From: Anaerococcus sp. Marseille-Q5996
Lineage (GTDB): Bacteria; Bacillota; Clostridia; Tissierellales; Peptoniphilaceae
Direction of reading: 5' to 3'
Assembly: GCF_946893725.1 (NCBI RefSeq)
Contig: NZ_CAMPPE010000002.1
Coordinates: 310,001 to 374,000, forward strand
Length of the DNA: 64,000 nt
A program made the translations under genes and the position numbers. The notes beneath the pieces were generated by a model. That model saw nothing but the letters and a program-made list of their open reading frames with translations, was not told the DNA's origin and ran no database searches. Shown here in pieces: positions 27,364 through 36,011 of the stretch (within the stretch, counting starts at the first letter, position 1; the number at the start of each line of letters is the position of its first letter).

Positions 27364-27410
27364 AGTATACCATATCTAGTTATCAAATAAAAGTATATAC
27401 TATATATAGT
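27364..27410 (-). promoter_or_regulatory. Tandem NrdR boxes and promoter of nrdDG
   Basis: ACTATATATAGT (27399-27410) matches the NrdR box consensus ACWATATATWGT at all 12 positions, and ACCATATCTAGT (27369-27380) at 10 of 12. Their centres are 30 bp apart, about three helical turns, as expected for cooperative NrdR-ATP/dATP binding. An extended -10 (TGGTATACT, hexamer 27369-27364 on the minus strand) abuts the proximal box, so binding would repress. Confidence 0.88.
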
Positions 27411-27433
27411 ATATACAACTATAAAACTAGGAA

Positions 27434-27472
27434 TAAAAAAAGAGATGTTGCAATAAAGCCGAACATCTCTTT
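27434..27472 (-). terminator. Terminator of the dnaJ-like/clpB operon
   Basis: Eleven-bp stem AAAGAGATGTT/AACATCTCTTT (27439-27449/27462-27472), followed on the minus strand by a T-run. Confidence 0.85.
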
Positions 27473-27487
27473 AAATTAAAAGTATAT

Positions 27488-30073
27488 TTATTTTTTGATA
27501 AATGATAATTCTTTATTTTCATCCAAATCTAAAAAGGCAGTATCTTTAGCACCAATTTTACCTTCGATGATTAATCGGCCGAGCTTAGTTTCTACATTTG
27601 TTTGTAAAAATCTTTTTACAGGTCTTGCACCATATTCAACATCATAAGAATGATCTAGGATATATTCTTTAGCAGCTGGTGAGATTTCTAAGTCTATATT
27701 TAAATCTTTAAGTCTTTTTCTAATTTCATTTACTTGTAGGTCAATGATGTTATAAACTTGATCACTTGTTAGTGGGCTAAACATAACTATATCATCAATC
27801 CTGTTTAAAAATTCTGGTTTAAATGATGTTCTTAATGATTCTTCCACTAGATTTTTATTTTCCTCATCTATTGTTCCATCATCTTTTAGTCCATCGATTA
27901 AATATTGGCTTCCTATATTTGATGTCATGATTATAATGGTGTTTTTAAAGTCTACTGTCCTACCCATGCTATCTGTAAGTCTACCATCATCTAATACTTG
28001 TAATAAAATATTAAATACATCTGGATGAGCTTTTTCAATTTCATCAAATAAGATTACGGAATATGGCATACGGCGCACTGCTTCTGTTAATTGACCACCT
28101 TCTTCATAGCCTACATAACCTGGTGCAGCACCAATTAATCTTGATACAGAATATTTTTCCATATATTCTGACATATCAATTCTTATCATATGATTTTCAT
28201 CATCAAACATAGCTTCGGATAATGCTTTGGCAAGTTCTGTTTTACCAACTCCGGTTGGTCCTAGGAAAATAAAGGAACCTATTGGTTTTGAAGCATCTTT
28301 AAGACCAGATCTTGCTCTGATAATAGCATCTGAGACTGCAGTAATAGCTTGATTTTGGCCTATTACTCTCTCGTGAAGTTTTTCTGGAAGTGATAAAATT
28401 TTACTTCTTTCACTTTCTACTAGCTTATTTACAGGGATACCTGACCAGTTACTTACGACATCAGCTACATCTTCATCTGTTACTTGCTCTTTTATAGCAT
28501 CTTCATTATCTTTTTGAGAAAGCTCACTTGCTTTTTTAAGCTTTTCTTCTAAAGCTGGTAGAGTACCATAACGTAACTCAGAAAGTTTTTCAAAATCATA
28601 GTTTCTTTCTGCTTGTTCAATTTCATTATTTACTCTATCTATTTCTTCCTTGATATTTTTCACATCATCAATGGATGATTTTTGTTCTTTCCATTTTAAG
28701 AAGTCTTCATCGTATTTTTCAGATAAATCAGCTAACTCTTTTTCAAGTAAGGTTAGTTTTTCTTTAGATGATTCATCTTCTTCTTTTTTAAGAGCTGTTA
28801 TTTCAATTTGTAATTGTAATAATTTTCTTTTTTGTTCGTCAAGGTAAGTTGGCATAGTGTCTATTTCTGTACGAACTGTGGCACATGCTTCATCCATAAG
28901 ATCTATAGCCTTATCTGGTAAAAATCTATCTGTAATATACCTATCAGATAACTCCGCAGCTGCAATTACTGCGCTATCTTGGATGCGTATACCGTGGAAG
29001 ATTTCATATTTGTCCTTGATACCTCTTAAAATGCTTATAGTATCTTCTACTGTTGGTTCATTGACCATTACCTTTTGGAAACGTCTTTCAAGCGCTCCAT
29101 CTTTTTCGATATATTCCCTATATTCGTTTAAGGTTGTAGCACCAATTACTTTTATTTCTCCACGAGCAAGCATTGGTTTCATAATATTTGATGCATCCAT
29201 AGCACCTTCTGTCTTACCGGCACCTACTAGGGTATGGATTTCATCAATAAACATTATTATTTGACCATCAGAATTTTGCACTTCTTCTAAAACTGCTTTA
29301 AGCCTTTCTTCAAATTGACCACGGTATTTTGCTCCTGCTACTAGGGCACCCATATCAAGGGAGAAAATTGTTCTGCCTTGTAATGGCTCTGGCACATCGT
29401 TATTTACAATTCTTTGGGCAAGTCCTTCTACAATAGCAGTTTTACCAACACCAGGATTACCAATTAATACTGGGTTATTTTTCTTACGACGAGATAGGAT
29501 TCTAAGGGCATTTCTTATTTCGCTATCGCGGCCAATAACTGGATCTATTTTTCCTTCTCTTGCCTCTTTAGTAAGGTCTCTACCAAATTTTTCTAATGGG
29601 TTGTTTGTTTCTTCTGGATTTTCTGTTGTCACTTTTTGACCTTTCCTGACCTTATCTATAGAATTTTTAAATTCTCTATAGCTTAGGCCATACCTTTTAT
29701 TTATATCACTTGCCTTAGTTTTTTCATTTAAAAGTGAAAGGAAAATATGTTCCATTGATACAAAACTATCACCCATATTTTCTGCTTCATCTTCACTTTT
29801 TAGTAAGATTCTTGAAAGAGTTTGAGTTGGATAGATATCTGATCCACCACTTGCTTTTGGCAATCTATCCATCATATCTCTGATTTCATTTCTGTAAGCT
29901 TCAAAATCTACGTCCATAGTTTTGATAATTTGAGCAACTATGGAATCAGAATTTTCTATTAATGCGTAGTTTAAATGTATTTCATTTACTTCTGGATTGC
30001 TATTTTTAATGGCGTAAGAATTGGCATTATTTATAGCTTCCAAAGATTTTTGTGTAAATTTATTGTAGTCCAT
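27488..30073 (-). CDS. clpB: ATP-dependent protein disaggregase ClpB
   Basis: An 861-aa AAA+ hexameric disaggregase. Domains: N-terminal Clp repeats (1-145), NBD1 with Walker [14 protein letters not shown] and [14 protein letters not shown], a coiled-coil middle domain (about 400-525) that marks ClpB rather than ClpC/ClpA, NBD2 with [15 protein letters not shown] and [13 protein letters not shown], and the C-terminal domain. It rescues aggregated protein with DnaK and J-proteins. It begins 3 bp after the J-protein gene and shares its CtsR-controlled promoter. Confidence 0.97.
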   Translation of the reverse strand: MDYNKFTQKSLEAINNANSYAIKNSNPEVNEIHLNYALIENSDSIVAQIIKTMDVDFEAYRNEIRDMMDRLPKASGGSDIYPTQTLSRILLKSEDEAENMGDSFVSMEHIFLSLLNEKTKASDINKRYGLSYREFKNSIDKVRKGQKVTTENPEETNNPLEKFGRDLTKEAREGKIDPVIGRDSEIRNALRILSRRKKNNPVLIGNPGVGKTAIVEGLAQRIVNNDVPEPLQGRTIFSLDMGALVAGAKYRGQFEERLKAVLEEVQNSDGQIIMFIDEIHTLVGAGKTEGAMDASNIMKPMLARGEIKVIGATTLNEYREYIEKDGALERRFQKVMVNEPTVEDTISILRGIKDKYEIFHGIRIQDSAVIAAAELSDRYITDRFLPDKAIDLMDEACATVRTEIDTMPTYLDEQKRKLLQLQIEITALKKEEDESSKEKLTLLEKELADLSEKYDEDFLKWKEQKSSIDDVKNIKEEIDRVNNEIEQAERNYDFEKLSELRYGTLPALEEKLKKASELSQKDNEDAIKEQVTDEDVADVVSNWSGIPVNKLVESERSKILSLPEKLHERVIGQNQAITAVSDAIIRARSGLKDASKPIGSFIFLGPTGVGKTELAKALSEAMFDDENHMIRIDMSEYMEKYSVSRLIGAAPGYVGYEEGGQLTEAVRRMPYSVILFDEIEKAHPDVFNILLQVLDDGRLTDSMGRTVDFKNTIIIMTSNIGSQYLIDGLKDDGTIDEENKNLVEESLRTSFKPEFLNRIDDIVMFSPLTSDQVYNIIDLQVNEIRKRLKDLNIDLEISPAAKEYILDHSYDVEYGARPVKRFLQTNVETKLGRLIIEGKIGAKDTAFLDLDENKELSFIKK

Positions 30074-30076
30074 AAT

Positions 30077-30994
30077 CTATTCCTCTATTTCGTTTAGTTT
30101 TTCATATAAGTCTATCATTTGATCATTAAATTCTGTAGGGTTATCAATGATAATTTCTAGGATTAAATCTCCCTTATTGTTTTTTCTATCTTTATAACCA
30201 TAACCTTTAAGCCTTATCTTTTGCCCTGAATTTACTTTTTCAGGTATGGTAACCATCAAGCTACCATCTGGAGTATTTACTTTTCTTTTAATTCCAAAGT
30301 AAGCTTGCCATGGATATATTTTTTCTCTTTGTATTATATCTATTCCATCAAGCCTTCTATCTTCTTCATCTTTGATGATTATTTTAGCAACTACATAGGC
30401 GTTTATGCCATATTTTGCACCATCAACTTTAATTTTATTATTATTTTTAATACCTGCTGGTACGTTAATTTCTATATTTTTAATTTCGTTATTGTGTTTT
30501 ATTGCAATAGATTTATTTAAACCCTTTTGGGCTTGATCTATGCTTAGCTCAATCTTGGTTTCGATCGTACTTTTCTTTTGGGCGGTTTTTGTGTTTGAAA
30601 ACTTACTAGATCCTGCTCTTTGATAATTACTTCTTCCAAATCCACCAAAAAGCCCATCAAAAAAGTCTGAAAATCCACTATCTGAACCTGTGGTATATGA
30701 GTAAGACCCACCACCGAAGTTTCCAAAGTCAAAACCAAAATCGCTAGGATCAAAGTTTTGACCTCCTGAGAAGTTTGCATTATTGCCAAACTTATCATAT
30801 TTTTTACGCTTTTTAGGGTCTGATAATACTTCATAAGCTTCATTTATTTCGCTAAATTTATCTGCTGCATCTTTATCATCTGGATGAAGGTCTGGGTGAT
30901 ACTCTTTGGCAAGCTTCCTATATGCTTTTTTTATATCCGCATCACTTGCTTTTTTATCAACCCCTAATACTTCATAATAATCTCTATATTTCAT
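30077..30994 (-). CDS. DnaJ-like (class II, CbpA-type) co-chaperone
   Basis: A 305-aa J-protein. The J-domain (1-70) contains HPD at 33-35; a Gly/Phe-rich segment (about 75-125) follows; then the two C-terminal beta-barrel substrate domains ([26 protein letters not shown]-like [13 protein letters not shown]). The CxxCxGxG zinc-finger repeats of true DnaJ are absent, so it is a class II protein. It stimulates DnaK ATPase, and its operon with clpB suggests recruitment of DnaK to ClpB for disaggregation. AGGGA ribosome site; CtsR operator upstream. Confidence 0.92.
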   Translation of the reverse strand: MKYRDYYEVLGVDKKASDADIKKAYRKLAKEYHPDLHPDDKDAADKFSEINEAYEVLSDPKKRKKYDKFGNNANFSGGQNFDPSDFGFDFGNFGGGSYSYTTGSDSGFSDFFDGLFGGFGRSNYQRAGSSKFSNTKTAQKKSTIETKIELSIDQAQKGLNKSIAIKHNNEIKNIEINVPAGIKNNNKIKVDGAKYGINAYVVAKIIIKDEEDRRLDGIDIIQREKIYPWQAYFGIKRKVNTPDGSLMVTIPEKVNSGQKIRLKGYGYKDRKNNKGDLILEIIIDNPTEFNDQMIDLYEKLNEIEE

Positions 30995-31022
30995 ATTCCC
31001 TCCATCATTTAAACTATAATTA

Positions 31023-31075
31023 TTTGACCATCTCTGACCTTAATTAAACTATACTGTCTACGTATATAAATTCAA
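31023..31075 (-). promoter_or_regulatory. Sigma-A promoter with CtsR operator for dnaJ-like/clpB
   Basis: On the minus strand, TTGAAT (31075-31070), a 16-bp spacer and TATAGT (31053-31048) form the promoter. Just downstream lies GGTCAGA-GAT-GGTCAAA (31039-31023), a tandem heptamer matching the CtsR consensus RGTCAAANANRGTCAAA with one mismatch in the first repeat. A CtsR dimer bound there would block transcription; heat inactivates CtsR. The ctsR gene is not in this window. No CIRCE element is seen. The rest of the 159-bp gap holds the apt terminator. Confidence 0.88.
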
Positions 31076-31126
31076 GCATTTTTATAGAATTTTTTAGATT
31101 ATTAAGACTAATTTTAAATATATAAA

Positions 31127-31149
31127 TAAAGAGCCTTCAAGTAAGGCTC
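31127..31149 (-). terminator. Terminator of apt
   Basis: GAGCCTT/AAGGCTC stem (31131-31137/31143-31149), with a short U-rich tail on the minus strand. Confidence 0.65.
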
Positions 31150-31153
31150 ATTT

Positions 31154-31672
31154 TTAATGATCATATTTTACTAGAGAAATAACTTTATAATCTTTTAAGA
31201 CATCTCTACCATTTAAATCTTCAAGTTCTATTAAAAATTCAAATGCGGTTACTTCTGCTCCCAAAGTTTCTACAAGTTTTGCTGCAGCTTTTGCAGATCC
31301 CCCTGTAGCTATAAGGTCATCGACTATAATAACTCTATCACCTTTTCCAATAGCATCCTTATGCATTTCTAATTCATTGTTTCCATATTCTAGGTCATAT
31401 GAGATTTTTTCGATTTCACCTGGTAATTTTCCTGGTTTTCTTACGGGTACAAATCCTTTGTCTAGCCTATCAGCTAGAGGTGCACCAAAAATAAATCCAC
31501 GAGATTCAATTCCTACGATATAATCGAACTCTAATCCTTCTAGGGCTTCTTCTAATAAATCCAAAGAATAATTAAAAGCTTCCTTATCCTTTAACAGTGT
31601 TGTAATGTCCTTAAAAGACACTCCTTCAATTGGGTATCCTTCAATAACTCTAATTGTTGATTTTAAATCCAT
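31154..31672 (-). CDS. apt: Adenine phosphoribosyltransferase
   Basis: A 172-aa purine salvage enzyme: adenine + PRPP to AMP. Landmarks: GVSFKDITTLLKD, YIVGIESRGFIFGAPLA, KPGKLPGE, and the PRPP loop VIIVDDLIATGGSAKAA. The ATG at 31672 has GGAGG upstream; a TTG-initiated extension would overlap that site. A TATAAT at 31694-31689 lies closely upstream, giving a very short leader. Confidence 0.96.
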   Translation of the reverse strand: MDLKSTIRVIEGYPIEGVSFKDITTLLKDKEAFNYSLDLLEEALEGLEFDYIVGIESRGFIFGAPLADRLDKGFVPVRKPGKLPGEIEKISYDLEYGNNELEMHKDAIGKGDRVIIVDDLIATGGSAKAAAKLVETLGAEVTAFEFLIELEDLNGRDVLKDYKVISLVKYDH

Positions 31673-31749
31673 TCTATCCTCCAAATAGATTATACCCTAA
31701 TTTTCTAGTTAATTATAAATACTATTGTAAAGTATCATTAGGAGTAATT

Positions 31750-33078
31750 ATGTTAAATGAAAAATTAGATGAATATTTAAAAAATGAATACTATCCATTT
31801 CATATGCCAGGGGCAAAAAGAACGGATATATTAAGAAGTGATTTACCATATCAAAGAGATCTTACAGAAATAGAAGGATTTGATAACCTAAATGATCCAA
31901 GAGATATTTTATTAGAATTAGAAAATAAGATTGCAGATATTTATAGTGTTAATAAAGCAATTATATCAACAAATGGATCAACATGTGGAATTTTATCAAC
32001 CATCAGAGCATTGACTTATAAAAATAAAAATATTTTAATTGAGCGTACATCTCACAAAGCAGTCTATAATTCCATTGAAATCAATAATCTTAATCCATCA
32101 TACATAGATGTGGAGGTAAGTGAAGAAAATGCAGTTATAGGGATTGATTACCACGATTTTTCTAAAAAAATTAATGAAGGCAAATTTGCTGCGGTTGTTA
32201 TCACTTCCCCATCATATGAAGGTTACATCCTAGATTTGGATAAATTATATAATGAGTGCAAAAAGGCAAATACTCCCTTAGTGGTAGACCTTGCTCATGG
32301 TTCTCATTTAATTTTAAACGAGTCTTGGTCTGATAATTTTGATATTGCTATTACATCTTTTCATAAAAATTTATCAGGGCTAACTCCCTCAGCTTGTGTT
32401 TTAATTAATAACGAAACATATATAAATGAAATAAAAAGAAATATGGCAATATTTCAAAGTTCATCACCATCGTATATCCTTATGCAATCAATTGATGAAA
32501 TGGTTGAAAAATTTGATAAGTTTTATGATTTATATAAAGAGTTAAATAATAATTTAGAAGAAATTTATAATTTAAAACTCAATCATCTACAAATAATTGA
32601 TAAAGCAAATAAAGACAGGTCTAAAATCTTAATTTCAACAAATTCTTCAAATATAAATGGGGCCGAATTACAAGAATTATTAAAAATAGAAAAAATCGAA
32701 ATAGAGATGGCCTACCCATCTTATGCTCTGCTTATATCAACAATATTTGATAAAAAATATGCCTTTGATAGATTAAAAAACGCATTAATTAAGATTGATG
32801 AAAATATTAGTTTTGGAACTAATAAGCAAATATTTAGATACGATATACCTCAAAAAAAATATAATATAGCGGAAATTTTTTCAAAAAATAAAATAAAAAT
32901 AAATATTGACCAAGCTATTGATAAAATTTCAGCTGATTTTGTATATGCTTATCCTCCAGGAATTCCTTTAATAGTACCAGGAGAAGTAATTGATAAACAA
33001 GTGCTAAAAAATATTCAAAGTATACAAAAAAAAGGTATAGAATTAAATATTGATAAAGATATATCAATAATCAATTGA
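31750..33078 (+). CDS. Orn/Lys/Arg decarboxylase family PLP enzyme
   Basis: A 442-aa fold-I PLP enzyme of the bacterial lysine/ornithine/arginine decarboxylase family, the short YaaO/SpeA-like form without the N-terminal wing domain. Seen: FHMPGAKR (MPGHK-type motif, here G-A-K), ISTNGSTCGILSTIRAL (PLP phosphate), VVDLAHGSHLIL (Asp and His around PLP), and SFHKNLSGLTPSA with the Schiff-base Lys. The C-terminal part is shorter and less conserved. Amino-acid specificity cannot be read; the product would be a polyamine precursor. ATG 31750 follows GGAG; an upstream frame is spurious. Confidence 0.82.
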   Translation: MLNEKLDEYLKNEYYPFHMPGAKRTDILRSDLPYQRDLTEIEGFDNLNDPRDILLELENKIADIYSVNKAIISTNGSTCGILSTIRALTYKNKNILIERTSHKAVYNSIEINNLNPSYIDVEVSEENAVIGIDYHDFSKKINEGKFAAVVITSPSYEGYILDLDKLYNECKKANTPLVVDLAHGSHLILNESWSDNFDIAITSFHKNLSGLTPSACVLINNETYINEIKRNMAIFQSSSPSYILMQSIDEMVEKFDKFYDLYKELNNNLEEIYNLKLNHLQIIDKANKDRSKILISTNSSNINGAELQELLKIEKIEIEMAYPSYALLISTIFDKKYAFDRLKNALIKIDENISFGTNKQIFRYDIPQKKYNIAEIFSKNKIKINIDQAIDKISADFVYAYPPGIPLIVPGEVIDKQVLKNIQSIQKKGIELNIDKDISIIN

Positions 33079-33103
33079 CATTTTTTTGCAAAACTGTTAT
33101 TAT
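33075..33103 (+). promoter_or_regulatory. Promoter of scfA
   Basis: TTGACA (33075-33080), 17-bp spacer, TATTAT (33098-33103); the -35 overlaps the end of the decarboxylase gene. Confidence 0.8.
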
Positions 33104-33139
33104 AAATTTGTATATAAAGTACATAAAAGGAGAATACAT

Positions 33140-33289
33140 ATGCAAAGAATTGTAACACTTAATACAAGAAATCTCCATAAATCTAAAAAGAATGGTGGAT
33201 GCGGTGAATGCCAAACATCTTGCCAATCAGCTTGTAAAACTAGCTGTGGAGTAGCTAACCAAGAATGCGTTAGCAAAAAAGAAAAATAA
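33140..33289 (+). CDS. scfA: SCIFF ribosomal peptide precursor
   Basis: A 49-aa precursor of the six-cysteine-in-forty-five family. It starts MQRIVTLNTRN and carries Cys at 21, 24, 28, 32, 36 and 43, with the family core SCQSACKTSC. The maturase (scfB, downstream) links Cys sulphur to the alpha carbon of neighbouring residues (thioether, sactipeptide-type). The biological role of SCIFF is not settled. The true start is ATG 33140, with AAAGGAG upstream; a longer frame is not supported. It has its own promoter and is followed by a terminator, so peptide mRNA should exceed maturase mRNA. Confidence 0.95.
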   Translation: MQRIVTLNTRNLHKSKKNGGCGECQTSCQSACKTSCGVANQECVSKKEK

Positions 33290-33311
33290 GGGTTTTGCCC
33301 TTATTTTTTTT
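33284..33311 (+). terminator. Terminator/attenuator between scfA and scfB
   Basis: AAATAAGGG-TTTTG-CCCTTATTT (33284-33306) followed by more T. It probably limits read-through from scfA to scfB. A TATAAT at 33336-33341 may add a separate scfB promoter. Confidence 0.85.
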
Positions 33312-33368
33312 CTTTATTATTTCCTATCAATTTAGTATAATATTAATATCACATTTTAAGGAGAATAT

Positions 33369-34754
33369 ATGATACACCAATATAAGGCCAAGGGCTTTAA
33401 TATAGTTTTAGATACATATAGTGGAGCAGTCCACGCTGTTGATGATGTAACTTATGAAATAATTTCTTTATTTGAGGGTCATTCTAAGAAAGAAATAAAA
33501 AATATCTTATCTACATATAATCTTTCAGATGACCAATTTGATGAAGCCTACAATGAAGTAAAAGAGCTAGAGCAAGAAGGAATGCTATTTACTAATGATA
33601 ACTTTTCTGATTTAGCAATAGATGTTACAAAAAGACCTACAAATGTAAAAGCTATTTGCTTAAATGTAGCTCATACTTGTAACCTATCTTGTGAATACTG
33701 CTTTGCAAAAGGTGGTAAATACCACGGTCCAGATGCAATAATGACAGTAGAAACTGCTAAGAATGCAATTGACTTTTTAATAGAAAATTCAGGTAACCAT
33801 TACAACCTAGATGTTGATTTCTTTGGTGGTGAACCATTAATGAACTGGGATGTAGTAACTGAAACTGTTGCATATGCAAGAAATCTTGAAGAAAAACATA
33901 ATAAGCATTTTAGCTTTACTTTAACCACAAATGGGATGCTTTTAGATGATGACAAAATAGATTATTTAAATGAAAATATGAAAAATGTTGTACTTTCTCT
34001 AGACGGTAGAAAAGAAATCCATGATGAGTTTAGAAAAACTATTGGTGGTAAAGGATCTTTTGATACAGTAGTACCAAAATTCCAATACTTTGTTAAAAAA
34101 CGCGGTAATAAAGAATATTACATGCGCGGTACCTACACTGCGAGCAATCTAGATTTTACAGAAGATATAAAAACATATCTAGATTTAGGATTTAAAAGAA
34201 CATCTCTTGAACCAGTAGTAGGAAATACTGATTCTGACTATGCATTAAAAGATGAAGACCTACCAGTTTTATACGACCAATACGAAAAACTTGCCGACAT
34301 GATGATGGAAGCTATTGATAATAATGATGAATTTATTTTCTACCATTATATGATTGATTTAGAAAATGGACCTTGTGCCCACAAAAGATTATCAGGATGT
34401 GGATCAGGAACAGAATATATGGCGGTAACCCCTACCGGAACTCTTTATCCATGCCATCAATTTGTAGGTAATGATGATTTTGTAATAGGAAATCTTGATG
34501 ATGGTATAATTAGAAATGATTTAGTAGACCAATTTAAAACATGTAACTGTTATTCTAAAGAAGAATGTAAAACTTGCTGGGCAAACATGTATTGTTCAGG
34601 AGGATGCGCTGCAAATAACTACAACGCTAATGGGGATATAAATAAAACTCATGAATATTCTTGTAATCTATTTAGAAAAAGAATAGAAATGGCAATAGCT
34701 ATTAAAATATACGAATACATGAAAAAATCTCATTCAGAGGAAGTTCTAGCATAA
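33369..34754 (+). CDS. scfB: SCIFF maturase, radical SAM/SPASM thioether-forming enzyme
   Basis: A 461-aa enzyme. Residues 1-80 resemble a PqqD-like peptide-recognition domain. The radical SAM cluster motif is CNLSCEYC, followed by FFGGEPLMNW. The C-terminal SPASM region holds further cysteines (CGSGTEYMAV, PCHQFVG, CNC, CKTCWANMYCSGGC, SCNLF) for auxiliary 4Fe-4S clusters. It converts ScfA by forming thioether crosslinks. AAGGAG ribosome site. Normal family length. Confidence 0.95.
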   Translation: MIHQYKAKGFNIVLDTYSGAVHAVDDVTYEIISLFEGHSKKEIKNILSTYNLSDDQFDEAYNEVKELEQEGMLFTNDNFSDLAIDVTKRPTNVKAICLNVAHTCNLSCEYCFAKGGKYHGPDAIMTVETAKNAIDFLIENSGNHYNLDVDFFGGEPLMNWDVVTETVAYARNLEEKHNKHFSFTLTTNGMLLDDDKIDYLNENMKNVVLSLDGRKEIHDEFRKTIGGKGSFDTVVPKFQYFVKKRGNKEYYMRGTYTASNLDFTEDIKTYLDLGFKRTSLEPVVGNTDSDYALKDEDLPVLYDQYEKLADMMMEAIDNNDEFIFYHYMIDLENGPCAHKRLSGCGSGTEYMAVTPTGTLYPCHQFVGNDDFVIGNLDDGIIRNDLVDQFKTCNCYSKEECKTCWANMYCSGGCAANNYNANGDINKTHEYSCNLFRKRIEMAIAIKIYEYMKKSHSEEVLA

Positions 34755-34775
34755 ATTTTTTATATATATAAGTAT

Positions 34776-34826
34776 AAATACCTAATAATATATGTGAATA
34801 AATGATATATTATTGGGTATTTTTAT
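34776..34826 (+). terminator. Terminator of scfB
   Basis: A long stem (34776-34793 with 34805-34822, one U-G pair), ending in GGGTATTTTT. Confidence 0.82.
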
Positions 34827-34854
34827 AATATAAGAAATAATGGAGGATAAAATT

Positions 34855-35388
34855 ATGACTGACGATAAAAGAACTTTTGAATCTAGTGGCAATGATAATT
34901 TAAATAAAGATAATATTAAAAATGAATTTGATAAAGCTGGTGAAAATCTAAAAGAATCATTTGATAAAACAGCTGAAAATGTAAAAGAAGATTTCGATAC
35001 AACAAAAACACATTTAGAAAATGACTTTCACAAAGTAGAAACTGAAGTAAAAGATGATTTTGATAATGCCAAAACCAATATTAAGCATGATTTTGATGAA
35101 TTTAATAAAAATAATAAATTCAATGAACATAATCAATTTAACGATGTAAATAATGAAAATGTTGATACAACAGACTATACAAGAGTAAATACCGAAGGTA
35201 CAACTACTCGTGAAGAAGCAGAAAGAAAAACTACCACACATACTGAAAGAAATAGAAATCCAAAAAGAACAAATAGAAAGGTTGAAGAAGAAAAACCATT
35301 CTATGCGAATTGGTGGTTCTGGGTACTATTATTAATAATTCTTTGGGCAATTTGGTACTTTTTCTTTAGAACACCAGCTACAATTTAA
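34855..35388 (+). CDS. Tail-anchored protein with six 11-residue repeats
   Basis: A 177-aa protein of unknown function. Residues 16-85 are a strictly periodic 11-residue repeat: aliphatic-K/E-x-D/E/N-F, with Phe at 25, 36, 47, 58, 69 and 80, predicted as an extended amphipathic helix, as in LEA-like or apolipoprotein-like proteins. An Asn-rich then Lys/Arg/Thr-rich linker follows, and one Trp/Leu-rich membrane helix lies at the very C-terminus (about residues 148-171). No signal peptide, so the helical part should be cytoplasmic. ATG 34855 is preceded by GGAGG. It overlaps the convergent comF end by 4 bp. Confidence 0.82.
   Translation: MTDDKRTFESSGNDNLNKDNIKNEFDKAGENLKESFDKTAENVKEDFDTTKTHLENDFHKVETEVKDDFDNAKTNIKHDFDEFNKNNKFNEHNQFNDVNNENVDTTDYTRVNTEGTTTREEAERKTTTHTERNRNPKRTNRKVEEEKPFYANWWFWVLLLIILWAIWYFFFRTPATI
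34900..35110 (+). repeat. Degenerate 33-bp coding tandem repeat (11-residue units)
   Basis: Six consecutive units with exactly 33-bp spacing of the Phe codons; the DNA is diverged, while the pattern is kept at protein level (I/L/V-K-x-D/E-F). Confidence 0.85.
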
Positions 35389-36011
35389 TTGATCCTGCGT
35401 TCAGAGGTGATAGATAAGACTGTCACCTCTTTTATATTGCTTTTTTCTAGAACTTTAATTATTTCCATTGCAGTATTGCCCGTAGTAATTAAATCATCAA
35501 TTAGAAGTACACTTTTACCTGTTAAATCCTGGTTAAAAGAAAATGCATCAATCAGATTATATGCTCTATCTTCTTTTCCTAGATTATGTTGTGCTTGGGT
35601 ATTTTTTATTTTTTTAAAGTCATAAAGGTATTCACAAGGAACTTTATTTATAAAATGATCAGTAATCATCTTTATATGATCAAATCCCCTATTATTTAAT
35701 GTTGCTATTGAACTTGGAGAAGGCAATATATAATTGCAATCAAAAAGATTATTTATCCTAGCATAATCAAAAATTATACTAGCAAAAACTTTTGATAAGG
35801 AAGTATTGCGGTTGAATTTATAATCTGCAATTAAATTTTTCATAGATTCATTATAAAAATAAACAGCATGAGCATTGTATTCATCGATTAAAAAATTATT
35901 TGCAACATAATCTAATTTTTTTAGACAGTCTTTACATAAGAAATGAGCTATAATTTCATTTTCCTTGCAGGAATAACATAGATTTTTATCTAAAAATAGA
36001 AGATCAATCAC
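35385..36011 (-). CDS. comFC: ComF family phosphoribosyltransferase-like protein
   Basis: A 208-aa protein: an N-terminal cysteine zinc-ribbon-like segment (CYSCKENEI...LCKDC), and a type I PRTase domain with YNESMKNLIADYKF and the PRPP loop LLIDDLITTGNTAMEI. ComFC works in competence and DNA processing in Gram-positive bacteria; comFA is not adjacent. It overlaps recD2 by 8 bp, which suggests co-expression with a DNA helicase. Confidence 0.88.
   Translation of the reverse strand: MIDLLFLDKNLCYSCKENEIIAHFLCKDCLKKLDYVANNFLIDEYNAHAVYFYNESMKNLIADYKFNRNTSLSKVFASIIFDYARINNLFDCNYILPSPSSIATLNNRGFDHIKMITDHFINKVPCEYLYDFKKIKNTQAQHNLGKEDRAYNLIDAFSFNQDLTGKSVLLIDDLITTGNTAMEIIKVLEKSNIKEVTVLSITSERRIN

Noticed and set aside
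27355-27366. ACTTTCGATAGT as a third NrdR box
   Set aside because: Only about 9 of 12 matches with mismatches in the central AT core; the 10/12 site at 27369-27380 has the better spacing.
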